Shown: positions 60,601 through 64,000 of the stretch, piece by piece
Layout of the letters: each line of letters opens with the position of its first letter
Numbering within the stretch: the first letter of the stretch is position 1
Assembly: GCA_900095875.1 (NCBI GenBank)
Contig: LT608311.1
Span: 1,860,001 to 1,924,000, forward strand
Source: Caecibacter massiliensis
GTDB taxonomy: Bacteria; Bacillota; Negativicutes; Veillonellales; Megasphaeraceae
DNA length: 64,000 nucleotides
Direction of reading: 5' to 3'
The notes under the pieces: model-generated
What the model was told of the DNA's origin: nothing
Databases searched by the model: none
Seen by the model: only the letters and a program-made list of their open reading frames with translations
Position numbers and translations under genes: made by a program

Positions 60601-60886
60601 TGTCGGATATGGCAACTACCGCAACGCTAACAGTGTAGCACTGGGAGCTTTCTACCAGCCCAACGAAAATACCATGTTCAACGTGGCAACCAACTTCGGC
60701 AACGGCGAAAACATGATTAACGCCGGCGTCAGCTTCAAGATTGGAAAAGGAAACTCCTATGCCGGTGTCAGCAAGGCCCAGCTGGTAGCGGAAAACCAGC
60801 AGCTCAAGGCAAACGATGCCCTGCAGGACCGGGAAATCCAGGAACTGAAGAAAGCCCTGGAAGAATTGAAAAGCCGTATCAAATAA
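57551..60886 (+). CDS. Trimeric autotransporter adhesin, stalk and membrane-anchor part (frameshifted)
   Basis: The frame continuing the adhesin. Further head repeats are followed by stalk connectors (ITNVAAGTEDTDAVNVAQLK, three copies), a collagen-like Gly-X-Y stretch of about 60 residues (59970-60165; GDKGDKGDPGAKGEKGDKGD and similar), and the YadA anchor (LNGRVSNLDNRINKVGAGAA to GVSFKIGKG). A 40-residue coiled-coil extension (QLVAENQQLKANDALQDREI) follows the last strand. Removing one G at 57570-57574 would fuse it in frame to the preceding part. Without that it lacks a signal sequence and could not be secreted. The end is a strong terminator. Confidence 0.9.
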   Translation: MVSMIIRGTIGDLKVDFTKGKSAGSSGIGNYQESIDATTIGNNSYNNGVFSTVVGSYTAVSGLYQNQKWGEKPNAVQNFGAAVLGSLNSVEGLSSTEYNTAGMADSILGSANRTQNANGTVMVGAGNVVTNSINDFDASGIKVKGGIADPNTLSEAMRTAIKDQNGGGAAAIVGNGNVVDNATNVSILGSKNSLKNTAKAQLLGDNRVVESADNSVIVGSADSELTTSKKNVTVLGYNANASVDGGVAVGSESLATVDKGVAGYDPKGEDHSADTTGTWKSTAAAVSVGNKKKNLTRQITNVAAGTEDTDAVNVAQLKASEKKVAVVFDDRGSLLSTDATVNHEHEIGDKITNVSKGIALGNNATVHNQSGNKADAMKFGSNMYTSGIAIGENSYALEDSIDLGNKIYNGAMGDVTDLSKYNKTTSTGTGRVLIGNNSYSSGSLSTLIGNHSIMTTNYLNGGSSWNAMQNAGAVSIGALNSIESYSSSNFMSGVANDIIGLANKTRNSNGALILGAGNEINNSIDFISVSGSSTMDVATAAQEIRDVMAEGTFAGGATLAIGGGNKADYTQNSQLMGVGNSLTGTSSSISKFNMLDGYKNTATNVSNTKIIGSNNTVNDKANSNTIIGDKHVVAAEKTNNVIIGNADHKLTTSASDAVLIGHNADVKVDGGVALGSGSVAVTDKDVEGYDPLKKGASGSDDKAWKSFWAAVSVGDGTHTRQITGVAAGTNDTDAVNVAQLKSVASLPVHIYSGGNVSSAGRLVATPTISSLQFDFGDGLKADEVEAEGGKRVLVSLDKDALKGDPDFKGDKGDKGDPGAKGEKGDKGDTGATGAQGVQGPKGEKGDPGAKGDKGDKGDTGAPGKDGKDGKDGGVGTVVGDDTNITVANTETDATKPANYKVSLNKAITVDKVTAGDTTISSNGVSIAGGPSMTKDGIDAGGSKITNVAAGTADTDAVNYGQLKGVESSVQNNTTNINRLNGRVSNLDNRINKVGAGAAALAALHPLDFNPDDKWNFAVGYGNYRNANSVALGAFYQPNENTMFNVATNFGNGENMINAGVSFKIGKGNSYAGVSKAQLVAENQQLKANDALQDREIQELKKALEELKSRIK
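59970..60165 (+). repeat. Collagen-like Gly-X-Y coding repeat
   Basis: A run of 9-base units of the GGYGAYAAR type encodes GDKGDKGDP-, GAKGEKGDK- and GKDGKDG-type triplets without interruption, part of the adhesin stalk. The period of 9 is coding, not a DNA-level array. Confidence 0.85.
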
Positions 60887-60915
60887 CAGAATAACCTTAT
60901 CTGACTGATACAAAC

Positions 60916-60970
60916 AAAACGCCCCGCATCAGAAGAGCTCCCCTCTAATTCTGATGCGGGGCGTTTTGCA
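60916..60970. terminator. Terminator after the adhesin
   Basis: A perfect 19-bp stem (60916-60934 with 60949-60967), A run before and T run after. Confidence 0.92.
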
Positions 60971-60977
60971 TCTGTGC

Positions 60978-61046
60978 CGGTTTGAAGAACAGCATAGCAT
61001 GGCGTCCTTATAAAGTATGTCGGTTTGAAGGACAGTGTAGCATGGC
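60978..61046. repeat. Two copies of a dispersed CGGTTTGAAGRACAGYRTAGCATGG repeat
   Basis: Copies start at 60978 and 61021 (43 bases apart) and differ by three bases over 25. A third, more diverged copy is at 55705. All lie next to terminators flanking the adhesin gene. Confidence 0.7.
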
Positions 61047-61446
61047 TCCCTTGGGAAGCGGGAGCTGGCGCCAACGGCCGACTTAGGCAGAGAACCGCAT
61101 TTGAAGGAGCGTAGCGACGCGCAAATGTGTGTAGGGGCTCACGGCCGGGGGACTTCTTCTGTCTGCCTCACCGGCTATAGCATCATCTACGGCGTTGTCG
61201 TCTATCAACGTAGCCCCGCTACGCCTCTTTCCTCCGCCTTGTATCTGACACCATAGCCGATGATTCCGATGCAAAGCGCCCCCAGTCGTGAGCCCTCGCC
61301 TATGCCGAAACACAGTGCCCTATTGTAGCACCTTGCCAGATATATATGAATATCGTAGTTTCGGCAGAGGGGTTCTTTTATCATCTGAGTTCCAGTATCT
61401 GAGTCCGAGGAACGTAGCACGACGGACAGGGTTCCCGGCATTCCTG
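61047..61446. other. Gene-free region with no supported coding
   Basis: A G+C-rich stretch with open frames on both strands that lack ribosome sites and family resemblance. I see no RNA gene or promoter. Together with the flanking arrays it forms a repeat-rich intergenic region. Confidence 0.4.
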
Positions 61447-61516
61447 CTAACCACTAACCACTAACCACTAACCACTAACCACTGACCACTGACCACTGAC
61501 CACTATCCACTATCCC
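61447..61516. repeat. Tandem array of ten 7-bp units (CTAACCA and variants)
   Basis: Five exact CTAACCA units (61447-61481) are followed by three CTGACCA (61482-61502) and two CTATCCM units. The array ends in CTTCCCGGCCTGCGG. A degenerate relative at 62912 ends the same way. Confidence 0.9.
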
Positions 61517-61651
61517 TTCCCGGCCTGCGGCCCTCTGCATAAAATTGGAATAAAGCCCAAATCCATGATATTATATATAAAGATAGGAATGAATTCCAAA
61601 TTTTTACTATAAAATAGGATAATTAGGAAACAATTCCAGAAAGGAGTTGCT

Positions 61652-62863
61652 ATGAAACTGATACCCAGACCAGAATATCTGGATTTTTTGAAGCGTTATC
61701 AGAACCATCATTTGATTAAGGTGATTTCTGGTGTCCGCCGGTGTGGGAAATCTACTATTTTTTACTTGTACCAGCAATATTTATTGCATCATGGTGTGGC
61801 TCCCGAACAAATTATTACCATAAATTTTGAAGACCTGGCTTATGAACCGTTGTGTGAATACCATGCATTATATCAGTATATTACAGAACGGATGCAGACG
61901 GATAGGATGAATTACATCTTTCTCGATGAAATACAGCATGTAAAAAATTTTGAAAAAGTGGTAGACAGCCTGTTTATTAAAGAGAATACCGATGTGTATA
62001 TCACCGGATCCAATGCCTATTTTATGTCTGGTGAGTTAGCGACGCTTTTGACAGGCCGCTATGTGGAGCTGTCGATGCTGCCCTTGTCATTTCGGGAATT
62101 TTGTCAGGGAATGCCTGATTCCCTGTCGGTGCCTGAACAATATAACGCCTATGTCCGAGTGAGTTCTTTTCCCTATGCCCTGCAGTTTCAACACGATTCC
62201 CAGGCCGTAGAGGAATACCTGTCAGGAATTTACAATACAATTCTGGTCAAAGATACATTACAGCGGATGAGAAGCGGCGATACGATGATGATAGAGAGTC
62301 TGATGAAATTTCTGGCCGCGAATATAGGCAGTCTCATTTCACCTAATAAAATTGCCAATTCCCTGACTAGTGCTGGCAGGAAAATAGATAATAAGACCGT
62401 TGAAAAATATTTACAAGGTCTGAAGGATAGTATGCTCATTTATCAGGCAGACCGATTTGATATACGGGGAAAACAGCTGCTGAAAATCAATGCCAAATAC
62501 TATCTGGTTGACCCCGCCTTCCGTCGCCTTTTGATCAACGATACCGGGCGTGACACGGGTCACATTTTGGAAAATGTCGTATACCTGGAATTACTGCGCC
62601 GGGGAGGCAAGGTATACGTTGGCCAGCTGCCCAAAGGAGAAATTGACTTTGTCGTTGAACGGTCCGGAACCAGAGAATACTACCAAGTAGCAGAAAGTAC
62701 ACTGCTCCCGGAAGTGCTCGAACGGGAATTGAAACCGCTACGCGCCATACCGGATCAATATCCCAAATACCTGCTGACACTGGATGAAATTCCCTCAGAA
62801 GCAGATTACAACGGCATCAAAAAGAAAAATGTCCTCCGCTGGCTGCTGGGGGATGGCTTCTAA
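61652..62863 (+). CDS. AAA ATPase with DUF4143 domain
   Basis: A 403-residue protein: P-loop ATPase domain with Walker A SGVRRCGKSTIFY (residues about 27-39), Walker B YIFLDEIQHVKN and sensor VYITGSNAYFMSGE, then the C-terminal DUF4143 domain (YYLVDPAFRRLL, ENVVYLELLRRGGKVYVGQL, GEIDFVVE) that resembles a restriction-endonuclease-like fold. Such proteins are common in accessory DNA of gut anaerobes; function is unknown, with toxin or defence roles proposed. ATG 61652 follows AAGGAG. It is flanked on both sides by heptamer repeats, suggesting it arrived as accessory DNA. Confidence 0.88.
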   Translation: MKLIPRPEYLDFLKRYQNHHLIKVISGVRRCGKSTIFYLYQQYLLHHGVAPEQIITINFEDLAYEPLCEYHALYQYITERMQTDRMNYIFLDEIQHVKNFEKVVDSLFIKENTDVYITGSNAYFMSGELATLLTGRYVELSMLPLSFREFCQGMPDSLSVPEQYNAYVRVSSFPYALQFQHDSQAVEEYLSGIYNTILVKDTLQRMRSGDTMMIESLMKFLAANIGSLISPNKIANSLTSAGRKIDNKTVEKYLQGLKDSMLIYQADRFDIRGKQLLKINAKYYLVDPAFRRLLINDTGRDTGHILENVVYLELLRRGGKVYVGQLPKGEIDFVVERSGTREYYQVAESTLLPEVLERELKPLRAIPDQYPKYLLTLDEIPSEADYNGIKKKNVLRWLLGDGF

Positions 62864-62911
62864 CGTGCAGCGGCGTCTGGCTTCCAACGCAGTGAACCGG
62901 CCCAAAGCCTA

Positions 62912-63050
62912 CTAATCACTAACCACCGACCACTGTCCTTCCCGACCTGCGCTTTTTTTCATCAAACATCAAACATCAAACTTCAAACTATCTTTTCACT
63001 AACCACTAACCACTATCTTTTTCCAGCCTTCAAATTATCCCTTCCTTCCC
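62912..63050. repeat. Degenerate 7-bp repeat tract after the AAA ATPase gene
   Basis: CTAATCA-CTAACCA-CCGACCA (62912-62932), then ATCAAAC three times and TTCAAAC (62961-62988), then CACTAAC-CACTAAC (62998-63011). The units share a 7-base period with the array at 61447 and with 55765-55779. Confidence 0.75.
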
Positions 63051-63148
63051 GACAAAATAAAAAAATGTAACTATTGACATTACAACTTAGATGATATATG
63101 CTTATAAATGTAAGGACGATATTTTGTTACTACTAGGAGGAATGACTC

Positions 63149-63493
63149 ATGGACGCAAAAACGATAGAAGCCGTAACGGCTAAGACCAACGATTTACTGG
63201 CAGCACCGAGCTGCAATCCGAAATTGAAAGCAGCTGCTGAAAAATGGCTGGCTGCCGCTGACAAAGATGCCGAAACTCCGGCTTATATCGACGCTCTGAA
63301 AAATGGTGTATCTACCATTGACGAACTGCTTGGCTTTGCCGGTTCCGATTTTGCCAAAAAGCTTCTCGGCGAAGAAGGCGCTAAAGGACTCCTGGCTCAT
63401 GCCAAAGATATTCAGGCTAAAGGGGCCAAGTATTGCGACTGCCCGGCATGTACGGCTGCACTGGCTATATTGGACATTCTCCACGCTATCTGA
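63149..63493 (+). CDS. Small helical CDCPAC-motif protein, function unknown
   Basis: A 114-residue acidic, probably all-helical protein with APSCNPKLKAAAEKWL near the N-terminus and a C-terminal cysteine motif GAKYCDCPACTAALAIL. Similar short proteins in anaerobic Firmicutes carry the database name 'molecular chaperone Hsp90' (my recollection), but nothing in this sequence resembles the Hsp90 fold. The three closely spaced cysteines could bind a metal. TAGGAGG precedes ATG 63149 and TTGACA (63074-63079) lies upstream. It is a single gene with a terminator. Confidence 0.75.
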   Translation: MDAKTIEAVTAKTNDLLAAPSCNPKLKAAAEKWLAAADKDAETPAYIDALKNGVSTIDELLGFAGSDFAKKLLGEEGAKGLLAHAKDIQAKGAKYCDCPACTAALAILDILHAI

Positions 63494-63527
63494 TAGGCCG
63501 GACTATTACGTATAGGATGCATAGAGG

Positions 63528-63562
63528 GCTGTGACAGATTCATTTCTGTTGCAGCTTTTTTT
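63528..63562 (+). terminator. Terminator after the CDCPAC gene
   Basis: GCTGTGACAGA (63528-63538) pairs with TCTGTTGCAGC (63545-63555), 9 of 11 positions Watson-Crick, followed by seven T residues. Confidence 0.75.
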
Positions 63563-63658
63563 GTGCTGTTCTGGTATAGGACAGCAGGCTGACCGTATGG
63601 AAGAGAACTACGAAACGTGCTACACTGAAACAATGCAAAGGAATAAAGGAGGTGCCTT

Positions 63659-64000
63659 ATGGAACAGACAAAACGGAAACAGGCCCGCAAGGGGATGGAT
63701 ATGCTTCACGGTTCTATTGCCGATAAATTGTTCTTCTTTGCTATGCCCGTCGGCCTCATGGGCATGTTTGAACAGCTCTTTAATAGTGCTGATGTCTTCA
63801 TCCTCGGGCGGTTTGTCGGGAAAGATGCTATGGCGGCCGTCGGGAATAATATGCCTGTCATCGGCCTTCTGGTGACGCTCCTCATGGGGATTTCCCTCGG
63901 TGCCAATGTCGTCATTGCCCAGTATCTGGGAGCCCGGAAGGATGAGAAAGTGGAAGCAACGGTGCAGACGGCTATCCTCCTTTCTCTGGGCATGGGACTG
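63659..64000 (+). CDS. MATE-family efflux transporter, 3'-truncated by the window edge
   Basis: The first 114 residues of a multidrug and toxin extrusion protein: a charged N-terminus, then membrane helices with FFFAMPVGLMGMFEQLFNSA, DVFILGRFVGKDAMAAVGNN and MGISLGANVVIAQYLGARK, which match the MATE N-lobe. Family members export drugs or metabolites using Na+ or H+. ATG 63659 follows AAAGGAGGTG. The rest lies beyond the window. Confidence 0.9.
   Translation, partial: MEQTKRKQARKGMDMLHGSIADKLFFFAMPVGLMGMFEQLFNSADVFILGRFVGKDAMAAVGNNMPVIGLLVTLLMGISLGANVVIAQYLGARKDEKVEATVQTAILLSLGMGL

Noticed and set aside
58925-60913. A 662-residue open frame on the minus strand across the adhesin
   Set aside because: It mirrors repetitive adhesin codons, has no start signals and no family features; the plus-strand adhesin explains the region.
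61083-61313. A 76-residue minus-strand open frame in the repeat-rich region
   Set aside because: No ribosome site, odd composition and location within intergenic repeats; no resemblance to a protein family.
61447-61516. Heptamer array considered as a CRISPR
   Set aside because: Units are 7 bases and contiguous with no spacers; there is no leader and no cas gene in the window.

Overview
The window looks like a chromosomal segment from a diderm Firmicute of the class Negativicutes, most like Megasphaera (Veillonellaceae). This is inferred from the combination of an outer-membrane lifestyle (TonB, ExbB, ExbD, two TonB-dependent receptors, a trimeric autotransporter adhesin, SLH-domain envelope proteins) with Firmicute-type features: FapR, a fapR-plsX-fabHDG-acpP-fabK-fabF-rnc operon, strong AAGGAGG ribosome sites, sigma-A promoters and CIRCE/HrcA control. 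No rRNA or tRNA gene and no CRISPR array was seen.

Layout. 1-1.1 kb: end of a YitT-family membrane protein and a PC4/YdbC-like protein. 1.1-10 kb: type II fatty-acid synthesis operon with a FapR operator at its promoter, then RNase III and a radical-SAM protein. 10-20 kb: an organic-acid region with an MFS importer, FAD-linked 2-hydroxyacid dehydrogenase, IclR regulator, 4-hydroxybutyryl-CoA dehydratase, a pyruvate:ferredoxin oxidoreductase remnant, NifU-like and small CGGC proteins, a GldA-type dehydrogenase and a biotin-domain-less carboxyltransferase. GTTC-N8-GAAC palindromes recur in front of the transporter (four copies), iclR and abfD. 20-21.65 kb: an IS200/IS605-type element with an intact TnpB and a gutted TnpA.

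22.3-38.5 kb is an iron/heme acquisition island. A Fur-box-preceded transcript carries a flavodoxin/PNPOx-like gene interrupted by two in-frame UAG codons plus an AraC/PchR-type regulator. It is followed by a TonB-dependent receptor, a 36-residue membrane peptide with ExbB, ExbD and a glycine-rich TonB, a flavodoxin with a HutW/ChuW-like anaerobic heme-degrading radical-SAM enzyme, and an operon of heme ABC importer (hmuTUV-like), second receptor, ChaN-like protein and ABC exporter. Predicted AraC sites (20-bp-spaced direct repeats of TGTCCGATTGGAG) and Fur boxes lie in front of the first receptor and of the exbB operon. The likely flow is heme or chelate capture at the outer membrane, TonB-driven entry, ABC import, and oxygen-independent ring opening fed by the flavodoxin.

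38.9-55.7 kb is mostly core: a secreted protein, PEP carboxykinase, htpG with a perfect CIRCE, asparaginase, two tandem SLH proteins and a secreted protein, a phosphatase, a large membrane-anchored protein of unknown function, galU, an RseC-like protein, a TGS-domain nucleoside kinase, and yceD-rpmF. 55.7-63.1 kb is accessory: a very large trimeric autotransporter with a collagen-like stalk, frameshifted at a five-G tract and preceded by a Fur-box-like palindrome, then repeat-rich intergenic DNA with 7-bp tandem arrays around an AAA/DUF4143 ATPase. The window ends with a small CDCPAC protein and the start of a MATE transporter.

All assignments rest on reading the sequence and on family knowledge; no database search was run. 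Start codons were often moved to the best Shine-Dalgarno site, as stated per entry.
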